NCBI GenBank assembly: GCA_964649195.1
Contig: CAZYPK010000127.1
Coordinates: 1-15,978 of the forward strand
Direction of reading: 5' to 3'
DNA from: JTS-RE9 sp964649195
GTDB taxonomy: Bacteria; Planctomycetota; Phycisphaerae; Phycisphaerales; Phycisphaeraceae
Length of the DNA: 15,978 bases
Shown here: positions 5,649-13,505 of the stretch, one piece after another
Layout: the number at the start of each line of letters is the position of its first letter
Position numbering within the stretch: position 1 is the first letter of the stretch
Translations under genes and position numbers: made by a program
The notes under the pieces: generated by a model
Database searches by the model: none
What the model saw: the letters and a program-made list of their open reading frames with translations, nothing else
Told to the model about the DNA's origin: nothing

Positions 5649-7916
5649 ATGGCCACACAGCGATACCACACCGCATCCTGGACCAACGCCGACGGCAGCA
5701 CGACGGCGGTGGTGCTCGATTCGTTTATGGATTCGGGCCCCCGGGGGAACTCAGGCGGCTGGCCTTGCGCATCGGCTCCCACATCGCGCGAGGCGGCCGA
5801 CCAACTGCGCGATCTGCTGCGCTGGCGCGGCAGGCGCGACTCCTGGCTTGCGCCTTCGGACATCACCGAGCCGGAAACGATCACCCTTCGCGTCGAGGTG
5901 CGGCCCGAGCATGAACTGGATGACCGCATCATCACCTTCCCCGACACGATCGGGCTGCCGGTGGCCTGCGTCTGCGCCAGGCGCGGCGACGAGGTGCGGG
6001 CCTGCTTCATCCCGGCGATGGCGATCAGCTTCGATTATCTTGCCGCCGACGAGCTCAAGCCGCTGGTGCAGCAGAATGTGCAGCGTTATGTGAAGGGGCT
6101 GACCACGCGCGAGCTGAGCCGGCTGCTGCGCCCTGAAACGGTGGCGCTGGACGAGATCGCGGTTCGCGTCGATCCGTCCAAGGTCCGCGAAACGGGGCCT
6201 TCGCTCGATGCGTTGAAGGCGGCGGCCGATCCGATGCCGGCGCGAGGCGCGGCGGCGCAGCCGGCGTGGGGCCGCGATGCGGAGGTGAAGGACCTGACCC
6301 GGCGCGTCGAGGAGGAGCGCGGCAGCGTGCTGGCGCTGGGGCCATCGGGCGTGGGGAAATCGACCGTGATCGCCGCAGCCGCGGCGCTGGCCCGGCGGCG
6401 GCGGCGCGATGCGGGCACATTGGCCGGTCCGCCGCGCTACTGGCGCACCACCGCTTCGCGGCTGATCGCAGGCATGAAGTATCTGGGACAGTGGCAGGAG
6501 CGGTGCGAGCGGATCATCGATGAGCTGAACCGGATCGATGGCGTGCTGGTCATCGACAACCTGCTCGAACTGGTCCGCGTGGGCGGCGAACCCTCGCAGA
6601 GCGTGGCCGCCTTTTTCGGGCCTTATCTGCAACATGGCGACCTGCGCATCATCGCCGAGGCCACCGAGGAGGAGCTTGACGCCTGCCGTCGTCTGCTGCC
6701 TTCGCTGATCAATCAGCTTCAGGTGCTCCGGCTGGAACCGTGGCCCAGGGCGGCGGCGATCGATGTGCTTGCGCGGCAGGCGCAGGCATTGAAGGAGCGA
6801 TACCGCATCGACTTCGAACCGACGGCGCCGGAGCTGATTCACAGCCTGTTTCGCCGCTTCCTTCCGCATCAGTCGTTTCCCGGCCGCGCGGTGGCGCTGA
6901 TGCACCATGCCTTCACGTTCGCGCGGTCGCTGGAGCGGCAGGTGGATGGCGATGTGATCCTGGATCGCTTCGCCGATGCCACGGGGCTGCCGCAGGTGAT
7001 GCTGCGCGACGAGATGCCGCTGGAGCGGGCGCAGGTGTTCGACTTTCTGGCCGGCCGCGTGGCCGGCCAGCGGCAGCCTTGCGAACTGATCGCCGACCTG
7101 GTGGTGACCTTCAAGGCGGCGATGAATGCTCCGGGGCGGCCGCTGGGCGTCGTGCTGCTGTGCGGCCCCACCGGCGTGGGCAAGACGGAAACCGCCAAGG
7201 CGCTGGCCGATTTTCTCTTCCCGCATCTGAGTGAAAAGGATCGCCTCATCCGGCTGGACATGAGCGAATACTCAGGCCCCGGCGCGGTCGAACGGCTGAC
7301 CGCCACGCCCGCCGGCGAACCCAGCGTTTTCATTCGCCGGCTTCGGCGACAGCCCTTCGCCGTGCTGCTGCTCGATGAAATCGAGAAGGCGGACCCGGCG
7401 GTCTTCGACCTGCTGCTGGCGGTGCTCGATGAAGGACGGCTGGTGGATACGTATGGCCGGATGACCGACTTTCGCAGCTCGTTTCTGCTCATGACCTCGA
7501 ACATCGCCGGCGACATGCGTGGTCCGTTCGGATTCTCGCGCTCCGCTTCGGTGGATGCCCAGGCCGAGGCGCTCGGCGTGTTCCGCCCGGAGTTTTTCAA
7601 CCGGCTCGATGCCGTCGTGCAATACTCGCCCCTGGACCAGGGCACGATGAAGGAAATCGCCTCGCTGCATCTGGGCCACGTCGCCAGGCGGCCCGGCCTG
7701 CTGTCGCGAAGGCTCCGGGTGCGCTTCACCGATGCGGTGACAACCCACATGGCACAGGTCGGCTTCGATCCACGCTACGGCGCCCGCCCGCTGCAACGGG
7801 CCATCGAGGAACTGATCGTGACGCCGCTGGCGCATCAACTCGTTCTTCACGCCGCCCGCGTGGACCGGGAGGTGGTGATCGACATGAGTGACGGCAAGGT
7901 GCGAATGGATTGGTGA
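5649..7916 (+). CDS. Clp-type double AAA+ ATPase, paralogue of the preceding gene
   Basis: This 755-residue HSP100/Clp-family protein ends right after the D2 small domain. Residues 1-205 contain no Clp_N repeats but share a pattern (FIP, then AxEL, then a beta strand) with the neighbour, suggesting a common N-domain. D1 has Walker A GPSGVGKS (231-238), pore-loop GMKYLGQW (275-282) and Walker B VLVIDN (299-304), with Asn304 replacing the catalytic Glu. The arginine-finger site reads SLINQLQ (352-358), without arginine. D2 has GPTGVGKT (506-513), LLLDEIEK (573-580), sensor-1 Asn618, arginine finger Arg652 (FFNRLD) and sensor-2 GAR (711-713). Its pore-loop region, ATPAGEPSV (552-560), lacks GYVG. 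FGF (627-629) occupies the ClpP-loop position. The shared GMxYxGQW motif shows that the two genes are paralogues. ATG 5649 has no clear Shine-Dalgarno. Co-transcription with the gene 215 nt upstream is likely. Confidence 0.85.
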   Translation: MATQRYHTASWTNADGSTTAVVLDSFMDSGPRGNSGGWPCASAPTSREAADQLRDLLRWRGRRDSWLAPSDITEPETITLRVEVRPEHELDDRIITFPDTIGLPVACVCARRGDEVRACFIPAMAISFDYLAADELKPLVQQNVQRYVKGLTTRELSRLLRPETVALDEIAVRVDPSKVRETGPSLDALKAAADPMPARGAAAQPAWGRDAEVKDLTRRVEEERGSVLALGPSGVGKSTVIAAAAALARRRRRDAGTLAGPPRYWRTTASRLIAGMKYLGQWQERCERIIDELNRIDGVLVIDNLLELVRVGGEPSQSVAAFFGPYLQHGDLRIIAEATEEELDACRRLLPSLINQLQVLRLEPWPRAAAIDVLARQAQALKERYRIDFEPTAPELIHSLFRRFLPHQSFPGRAVALMHHAFTFARSLERQVDGDVILDRFADATGLPQVMLRDEMPLERAQVFDFLAGRVAGQRQPCELIADLVVTFKAAMNAPGRPLGVVLLCGPTGVGKTETAKALADFLFPHLSEKDRLIRLDMSEYSGPGAVERLTATPAGEPSVFIRRLRRQPFAVLLLDEIEKADPAVFDLLLAVLDEGRLVDTYGRMTDFRSSFLLMTSNIAGDMRGPFGFSRSASVDAQAEALGVFRPEFFNRLDAVVQYSPLDQGTMKEIASLHLGHVARRPGLLSRRLRVRFTDAVTTHMAQVGFDPRYGARPLQRAIEELIVTPLAHQLVLHAARVDREVVIDMSDGKVRMDW

Positions 7917-7957
7917 GGCGAAGGGAGGAGGCTGGGTGATGGCTGGGGCTTTGCTCC

Positions 7958-8080
7958 GGGTGGCTGGGGCTGGAGGCTTTGCGCAAGCCCCGGCCCAGAT
8001 GCGCGAAGCAAGGTGGCGCAACTGAGAGTTGAGGGTTGCCTGGGCCGGGGCTTGCGCAAAGCCTCCAGCCCCAGCCACCC
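7958..8080. repeat. Perfect 41-bp inverted repeat with 41-nt spacer
   Basis: The arms are 7958-7998 (GGGTGGCTGGGG...) and 8040-8080 (...CCCCAGCCACCC); they are exact reverse complements over 41 bases. Each arm is a copy of the dispersed element also found at 18-50 and 13385-13424, here twice in opposite orientation. Each arm is itself weakly palindromic (GGCCGGGGCT ... AGCCCCAGCC). It starts 41 bases after the second Clp-like stop. No T-run follows, so it is not a textbook terminator, though so long a stem could still affect transcription or RNA stability. Confidence 0.9.
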
Positions 8081-8156
8081 AATGCAGCCTCAACCCCAAC
8101 ATCACCCAATGCGGACACAGCCCCAGCCACCCAGTCATCACTCAGCCACCGCCGTC
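8081..8156. repeat. Degenerate continuation of the dispersed GC-rich repeat
   Basis: After the inverted repeat, CACCCAATGC-type and CAGCCCCAGCCACCC-type phrases recur (for example ACAGCCCCAGCCACCCAG near 8115-8132). It resembles the tandem units at 36-99 but is more degenerate. An open frame runs through it into the next gene, giving a proline/histidine/glutamine-rich run that does not look like real protein. Confidence 0.5.
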
Positions 8157-8216
8157 ATGTTTCTTTTTCGACCGTTGAGGCAATATCCTTCCAGAGAACC
8201 CGCGAGTGCCCAGACC

Positions 8217-11200
8217 ATGCGTCATGCGTTTCGATGGATGCGAATGTTGGTGTTGCCCTGTCTCCTGCTGCCGGGGACCGCTTTGCATTCGGCGGTGACG
8301 CCGCTCACTTTTGAACAGCATGTCCGTCCGATTCTCAAGGCGTACTGCATCGACTGTCACGGCGGGCAGGAGGATGCCGAGGCGGAGCTCGATCTGCGCC
8401 TGCGTCGCTTCATCGTGAAAGGCGGCGACAGCGGCCCGGCTGTCGAACCGGGTCATGCGGGCCGGAGTCTGCTGCTGAAGCAGATCAAGTCGGGCAAGAT
8501 GCCTCCGGGTGAGAAGAAGGTGGATGATGATGATGTGGCGATGATCGAGCGCTGGATCAATGAAGGGGCCAGGGCGCGGGTTGATGAACCGCAGACGCTG
8601 CCTCGCGGGATGCACATCAGCGAGGAGGACCGGGCGCAGTGGGCCTACCAGCCGCGCAGCCGGCCGCAGCCGCCGGCGGTGGAACCGGGGGAGCGGGCGG
8701 TGACGCCGGTGGATGCGTTTGTACTGGCGAAGCTGCGCGGGCAGGGTCGGACGTTTGCACCGGAGGCGGATCGGCGGACGCTGATCATTCGCGCGAGCAT
8801 GGACCTGACCGGTCTTGCCCCGACGGTGGCGGAAATCGATCAGTTCATCGCTGACAAAGCCGAGGGCGCTTACGAGCGATTGCTCGATCGGCTGCTGGCT
8901 TCGCCGCACTACGGTGAACGCTGGGCCCGGCACTGGCTGGATGTGGCCGGTTATGCCGACTCGGAGGGCAACGGCAACGAGGATTCGCCCAGGCCCCATG
9001 CCTACAAGTACCGCGATTATGTGATCCGCTCTTTCAACGCCGACAAGCCGCTGAACGATTTCATCATCGAACAGCTTGCCGGCGATGAGCTCGTGCCCCG
9101 GCCCTGGACTCAGCTTGCTCCCGATCAGCTCGACAAACTCATCGCCACCGGCTTTCTTCGCAATGCCCCCGATCCCACCGCCGGCCGCGGCGGTGATGTA
9201 ACGACGGCGGCCAACCAGGTGATGGCCGACACGATCAAGATCATCGGCTCCGCGCTGTACGGCATGACCATCGCCTGCGCCCAGTGCCACGATCATCGTT
9301 ACGACCCGATTTCGCAGGAGGATTACTTCCGTCTGCGCGCCGTGTTCGAGCCTGCCTTGAATCCGCAGCAGTGGCGTCGGCCGGGGCAGCGCATGATTTC
9401 GCTTTACACCGAGGCCGACCGCGCCAAGGTGGCGCAGGTCAACGCGGAGGCGCAGAAGATGCGCGAGGCCCGCGCGGCGAAGGAGCGCGGCTTCATCGTC
9501 GATACGTTCGAGAAGAACCTCGTCAAGTTTCCGGAGGAGATGCGCCAGCCGCTGCGCGAGGCGTTCATGCTGCCGGAGAACAGGCGCAGCGCGGCGCAGA
9601 AGAAACTGCTGACGGACAACCCCAGCGCCAACGTGACGCCGGGCGTGCTTTATCAATACGACCAGGCCAAGGCGGACGAGCTCAAGAAAGATCAGGAGGC
9701 GATCGCCGCGAAGGAGGCGCAGCGTCCCGTGGAGGATTTCGTGCGCGTGCTCAGCGAAGTCCCCGGCCAGATTCCGGTGACGCACCTGCATCATCGCGGC
9801 GATCATCGCCAGCCGAGGCAGGAGGTGAAGCCGGGCGATCTGACCATCGCGGCCCGTGAGGGTGAGCGTTTCGAAATTGCGACGAAGGACCCGTTGCTTG
9901 TCACCACCGGCAGGCGGCTCGCGCTGGCGAAGCATCTGACCGGCGGCAGGCAGCCGATGCTGCCGCGCGTGCTGGCCAATCGCATCTGGCTGCATCACTT
10001 TGGACGCGGGCTTGTCGATACGCCCGGCGATTTCGGCGCGCTGGGCGTCAAACCCACCCACCCGCAGCTTCTGGACTGGCTGGCCGATGAGCTGATCGCC
10101 CGCGGCTGGAGCATGAAGCAGATGCACAAGCTGATCATGACCAGCGCGGTCTATCGCCAATCCTCGCGGGCTGTCACCGCCGCCAGTGCCGCCGATGAGG
10201 ATCATGACTACGGCCGCTTCCCGCTGCGCCGGCTGGATGCGGAGATCATCCGCGACCGCATGCTTGATGTCAGCGGCGCGCTCGATCGCAAACTGCTTGG
10301 ACCGGCCGTGGCGGTCGCGGAGGATTCGGTCGGCATGGCGGTGGCCGAGGGGGATTCGCCGCGCCGCAGCATCTACCTTCAGGTGATGCGCAGCAAGCCC
10401 GAATCATTCCTGGCCACGTTCGATGTCGCCACGCCTTCGCCCAACTGCGAGCGCCGGGTCAGCAGCACCACTTCGCCGCAGGCGTTGATGCTGATGAACA
10501 GCGAGTTCGTGCTCAAGCGCGCCGGTGAAATGGCGGCCCGGGTTCGCCGTGAAACGCCGGCCGGTTTCATGGGTGATCGGGTCAAGGCTCAGCCGTCGCC
10601 TCAGCGCCGCGTGGATGTGTGGAGCTACGGCATGGGCGGATTCGACACCGCCTCGCAGCGCGTTTCATCCTTCGCCGCACTGCCCCATTTCACCGGCGGA
10701 GCGTGGCAGGGTTCGTCCGTGCTGCCCGATCCGAAGCTCGGCTGGGTGATCCTCCACGCCGGCGGCGGCCACACGGGGGAGACCCCGGGCCACGCCGTCA
10801 TCCGCCGCTGGACCGCGCCGCTCCCCGGCAAGCTCATCATCACCGGCAAGCTCAGCCACCCTTCCGAAAACGGCGACGGCGTGCGCGGCCGCATCGTCTC
10901 CAGCCGCTCCGGCCTGGCCGGTGAGTGGATCGCCCGCAAAGCCGAACTCGCCACCAACGTCGCCGCCATCGATGTCCAGCCCGGCGACACCATCGACTTC
11001 ATCACCGACTGCATCGACAACGTGAACAGCGACAGCTTCGGCTGGCCCGTCAATCTCAAACTCACCCTGGCCCCCCAAAGCCCACCCACTCCCGTGGGTG
11101 GGGCCGCCCTCACCTGGAACTCCACCGCCGACTTCCGCGGCCCGCGCTCGCCGTTGCCGCCGCAGATCGCCTACGCCTGGCAACTGGCCTACCTCCGACC

Positions 11201-11357
11201 CATCAGCGCCGGCGAACTGCAACGCGCGATGCAGTTCATCACGCAGCAACTGTCGCTGCTCGAATCCACCGATGCCAAAGGCGATCACGAACTGATCGCC
11301 ATGACCAATCTATGCCAGCAGCTTTTGAGCTCGAATGAGTTTCTGTATGTGGATTGA
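8217..11357 (+). CDS. Planctomycete cytochrome-type PSCyt1/DUF1549/DUF1553 protein
   Basis: This 1046-residue protein is exported: a Sec signal peptide covers about residues 1-26 (LVLPCLLLPG core, cut near ALHSA). The PSCyt1 heme-binding domain follows with CIDCH (44-48) and KMPPGE (94-99). DUF1549 spans about 167-378 and ends with a second heme-type motif, CAQCH (354-358). A charged helical linker covers about 400-510. DUF1553 begins near 560 (PRVLANRIWLHHFG at 583-596), is interrupted at about 785-960 by a beta-rich domain (VIRRWTAP, GDGVRGRIVSS, GDTIDFI) and resumes at 983-1046, ending SSNEFLYVD. These proteins are very numerous in Planctomycetes and their biochemical role is unproven; a periplasmic redox or polysaccharide-related role is usually assumed. 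ATG 8217 was chosen because the signal peptide follows; ATG 8157 in the same frame is an alternative. It is paired with the DUF1501 gene 17 nt downstream. Confidence 0.93.
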   Translation: MRHAFRWMRMLVLPCLLLPGTALHSAVTPLTFEQHVRPILKAYCIDCHGGQEDAEAELDLRLRRFIVKGGDSGPAVEPGHAGRSLLLKQIKSGKMPPGEKKVDDDDVAMIERWINEGARARVDEPQTLPRGMHISEEDRAQWAYQPRSRPQPPAVEPGERAVTPVDAFVLAKLRGQGRTFAPEADRRTLIIRASMDLTGLAPTVAEIDQFIADKAEGAYERLLDRLLASPHYGERWARHWLDVAGYADSEGNGNEDSPRPHAYKYRDYVIRSFNADKPLNDFIIEQLAGDELVPRPWTQLAPDQLDKLIATGFLRNAPDPTAGRGGDVTTAANQVMADTIKIIGSALYGMTIACAQCHDHRYDPISQEDYFRLRAVFEPALNPQQWRRPGQRMISLYTEADRAKVAQVNAEAQKMREARAAKERGFIVDTFEKNLVKFPEEMRQPLREAFMLPENRRSAAQKKLLTDNPSANVTPGVLYQYDQAKADELKKDQEAIAAKEAQRPVEDFVRVLSEVPGQIPVTHLHHRGDHRQPRQEVKPGDLTIAAREGERFEIATKDPLLVTTGRRLALAKHLTGGRQPMLPRVLANRIWLHHFGRGLVDTPGDFGALGVKPTHPQLLDWLADELIARGWSMKQMHKLIMTSAVYRQSSRAVTAASAADEDHDYGRFPLRRLDAEIIRDRMLDVSGALDRKLLGPAVAVAEDSVGMAVAEGDSPRRSIYLQVMRSKPESFLATFDVATPSPNCERRVSSTTSPQALMLMNSEFVLKRAGEMAARVRRETPAGFMGDRVKAQPSPQRRVDVWSYGMGGFDTASQRVSSFAALPHFTGGAWQGSSVLPDPKLGWVILHAGGGHTGETPGHAVIRRWTAPLPGKLIITGKLSHPSENGDGVRGRIVSSRSGLAGEWIARKAELATNVAAIDVQPGDTIDFITDCIDNVNSDSFGWPVNLKLTLAPQSPPTPVGGAALTWNSTADFRGPRSPLPPQIAYAWQLAYLRPISAGELQRAMQFITQQLSLLESTDAKGDHELIAMTNLCQQLLSSNEFLYVD
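11081..11102. repeat. Short palindrome inside the cytochrome gene
   Basis: An 8-bp stem, CCCACCCA (11081-11088) and TGGGTGGG (11095-11102), has a CTCCCG loop. In frame it encodes SPPTPVGG, a proline/glycine linker (residues 955-962) between the inserted beta-domain and the end of DUF1553. It looks like a REP-type palindrome lying in-frame in a gene; a chance GC-rich palindrome cannot be excluded. Confidence 0.5.
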
Positions 11358-11374
11358 GAATCGAGTCGAACCCT

Positions 11375-12835
11375 ATGCAAACGCCTCCCCCCATCCGTTC
11401 CCGCCGCCAGTTTCTTGCCGCCTCCACCTGGGGCATGGGCACCATCGCTCTTGCTCATCTGCTGGGCAGCGACCGCCTGCTCGCCGCTCCCCCCGGGGGC
11501 GGTCCGCCCAAGCCCGGCGAAAATCTGCCTTACGATCTGAAGCCGCGCACGCCGATGCTTCAGGCCAGGGCCACTTCCGTCATCTCCCTCTTCATGCACG
11601 GCGGCCCGTCGCATGTGGACCTCTTCGATCCCAAGCCCGCGCTCTCGCAAATGCACGGCAAGGACTACGAAGGCGATATCCACTTCAGCTTCGTCAACCG
11701 CGCCAGCAAAAAACTCTTCGGCTCGCCCTTCAAGTTCAAACAGCACGGCCAGTGCGGCACGCCGATCTCCGAGTTGCTTCCATACACCGCCTCCATCGTC
11801 GATGACATCAGCGTGATCCGCTCCATGCACACCGGGCACAACGGCCACGAAGTCTCCATCCGCTATTTCCACGGCGGCCGCGCCGCCCAGCTTGGCAGAC
11901 CCACGCTGGGCAGTTGGGTCGTCTATGGCCTGGGCAGCGTGGCGCAGAATCTGCCTGCGTACATGGTCCTTTCCGATCCCGCCGGGCATCCCGTCGATGG
12001 CACGCACAACTGGACCAGCGGCTTCATGCCGCCGCTCTATCAAGGCACCGTGCTGCGGCCCAAGGAGCCGCGCATCCTCAATCTCGACGCCCCGCCCCAG
12101 CTTCGCGGACCGCTTCAACAACAGAACCTGGACCTGCTCAAGTGGCTCAACGATCGCCACCTTGCCGATCGGCCCGGCGAGGCGGAACTCGACGCCCGCA
12201 TTCAAAGCTACGAACTGGCGGCGCAGATGCAGACCGCCGCGACCGAGGCGCTGGACATCTCCAGGGAACCGCAGCACATTCACAAGCTCTACGGCCTGGA
12301 CCAGAACCACACCCGCGAATACGGCACGCGCTGCCTCATCGCCCGCCGCCTCGTCGAACGCGGCGTGCGCTTCGTGCAGCTCTTCCTGGGCAACCAGCCC
12401 TGGGACACGCACACCGACCTCCGCACCAGCCTGCCTGAAATCTGCCGGCGCACCGATCAACCCGCCGCGGCATTGGTGAAGGACCTCAAGCAACGCGGCC
12501 TGCTCGACACCACCCTCGTCCACTGGGGCGGCGAAATCGGCAGACTCCCCGTGAGCGAAGGCGATCTCAACGACAAGGCCGGCCGCGACCACAACGGACA
12601 GGGCTTCTCCATCTGGATGGCCGGCGGCGGCGTCAAGGGCGGCCTCGCCTACGGCGAAACCGACGAGGTGGGCCACCGCGCCGTCACCAACATCGTCACC
12701 CCCAACGACTTCCAGGCCACCGTGCTCCATCAACTCGGCATCGATCATCACCAACTTGTCTATCACGCCAACGGCGCCACGCAGAAACTCATCGACGACC
12801 CCAAGGCAAAAGTCGTGCGCGATCTGCTGGGGTGA
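11375..12835 (+). CDS. DUF1501 family protein with Tat signal
   Basis: This 486-residue protein begins with a twin-arginine export signal: RSRRQFLAAS (8-17), a hydrophobic stretch to about 32, and cleavage near LLAAP (35-39). The DUF1501 core shows the sulfatase/alkaline-phosphatase-like fold pattern: FMHGGPSHVDLFDPKP near 73-88, RYFHGGRAAQLGRP, DPAGHPVDGTHNW, HWGGEIGR and GRDHNGQGFS. The C-terminal part carries GETDEVGHRAV and ends near LIDDPKAKVVRDLLG. It almost always accompanies PSCyt1/DUF1549/DUF1553 proteins in Planctomycetes, and here it lies 17 nt after that gene, so one operon is likely. Its enzymatic activity is not established. The start ATG 11375 fits the Tat signal; an in-frame TTG at 11354 would overlap the upstream stop. 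No strong Shine-Dalgarno is seen. Confidence 0.94.
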   Translation: MQTPPPIRSRRQFLAASTWGMGTIALAHLLGSDRLLAAPPGGGPPKPGENLPYDLKPRTPMLQARATSVISLFMHGGPSHVDLFDPKPALSQMHGKDYEGDIHFSFVNRASKKLFGSPFKFKQHGQCGTPISELLPYTASIVDDISVIRSMHTGHNGHEVSIRYFHGGRAAQLGRPTLGSWVVYGLGSVAQNLPAYMVLSDPAGHPVDGTHNWTSGFMPPLYQGTVLRPKEPRILNLDAPPQLRGPLQQQNLDLLKWLNDRHLADRPGEAELDARIQSYELAAQMQTAATEALDISREPQHIHKLYGLDQNHTREYGTRCLIARRLVERGVRFVQLFLGNQPWDTHTDLRTSLPEICRRTDQPAAALVKDLKQRGLLDTTLVHWGGEIGRLPVSEGDLNDKAGRDHNGQGFSIWMAGGGVKGGLAYGETDEVGHRAVTNIVTPNDFQATVLHQLGIDHHQLVYHANGATQKLIDDPKAKVVRDLLG

Positions 12836-12850
12836 AGCCACAGGCCGCCG

Positions 12851-13384
12851 AGCCGCGACGTAACACGTCGCGGAGATGAACGGCCTCAAGGGTGGTGAAG
12901 CACACCTTCGACAACGACGCTCGAAAACGCCAGGCATCCCTTTCGCTGCCGCGCGACAACCGGACGCATGCCGTTCGTCCACCGCGCGACTGACGCTGCG
13001 CATCCCCCGCGCAACCGGACACCGCTTCAGGCCGGACACGTCCGCGACTCGTTGAGTCGCGGCTCCAGCCGCGACGTAACACGTCGCGGAGATGAACGGC
13101 CTCAAGGGTGGTGAAGCACACNNNNNNNNNNNNNNNNNNNNNNNNNNNNNNNNNNNNNNNNNNNNNNNNNNNNNNNNNNNNNNNNNNNNNNNNNNNNNNN
13201 NNNNNNNNNNNNNNNNNNNNNCTTCGACAACGGCGCTCGAAAACGCCGGGCATCCCTTTCGCTGCCGCGCGACAACCGGACGCATGCCGCCCGTCCACCG
13301 CGCGACTGACGCTGCGCATCCACCGCGCAACCGGACACCGTTTCAGGCTGGACACGTCCGCGACTCGTTGAGTCGCGGCTCCAG
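12851..13384. repeat. 216-bp tandem direct repeat, array broken by assembly gap
   Basis: A unit starting at 12851 (AGCCGCGACG) starts again at 13067, giving a period of 216 bases. The second copy runs into the N block at 13121, and sequence resumes at 13222 at exactly the next base of the unit, then continues to 13384 with a few substitutions. Each unit contains two similar hairpins: CCGCGACGT-AAC-ACGTCGCGG (12853-12873, 13069-13089) and CCGCGACTC-GTT-GAGTCGCGG (13042-13062, 13358-13378). It lies between the DUF1501 stop and the convergent PEP-CTERM gene. No convincing protein is encoded. The copy number is unknown because of the gap. Confidence 0.88.
13122..13221. other. Assembly gap of 100 N
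   Basis: Exactly 100 N bases sit inside the tandem repeat. The round number suggests a scaffold placeholder rather than a measured length. Any open frame crossing it is an artefact. Confidence 0.97.
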
Positions 13385-13424
13385 GTGGCCGGGGCTTGCG
13401 CCGAGCCTTCAGCCCCAGCCACCC
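13385..13424. repeat. Third site of the dispersed GC-rich element
   Basis: GTGGCCGGGGCTTGCG followed by CAGCCCCAGCCACCCC closely matches the right arm at 8040-8080, with a few changes in the middle (CCGAGCCTT for CAAAGCCTC). It abuts the 216-bp repeat directly and lies downstream of the minus-strand PEP-CTERM terminator, as the copy at 18-50 lies downstream of the first PEP-CTERM gene. Confidence 0.8.
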
Positions 13425-13447
13425 CGCCGTATGTTCCAAGGCGCACG

Positions 13448-13474
13448 AAAAAGGCTCCGGTCGAAACCGGAGCC
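13448..13474 (-). terminator. Intrinsic terminator of the second PEP-CTERM gene
   Basis: On the minus strand a 9-bp perfect stem, GGCTCCGGT / ACCGGAGCC with a TTCG tetraloop, is followed directly by five T. It lies 31 bases beyond the stop codon at 13506. This is the only textbook Rho-independent terminator seen in the window. Confidence 0.9.
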
Positions 13475-13505
13475 GTTCGCGGGTCGTGCGATTCGTTCGT
13501 CGGCG

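Noticed and set aside
2050..7916. Clp-like pair as type VI secretion ClpV
   Set aside because: No other type VI genes are present, the N-domain differs, and the D1 active site is degenerate.
7958..8080. Inverted repeat as an intrinsic terminator
   Set aside because: No T-run follows either arm, the spacer is 41 nt, and the arms belong to a dispersed repeat family.
8142..10205. Long minus-strand frame opposite the cytochrome gene
   Set aside because: Shadow of a gene with CxxCH motifs and DUF1549; no coherent protein features.
11285..13330. Minus-strand frame running through the DUF1501 gene, the repeats and the N block
   Set aside because: It crosses a 100-N placeholder and is antisense to a clear DUF1501 gene.
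12851..13384. Direct repeats as a CRISPR array
   Set aside because: The 216-bp unit repeats throughout, with no short repeat/unique spacer alternation and no cas genes.
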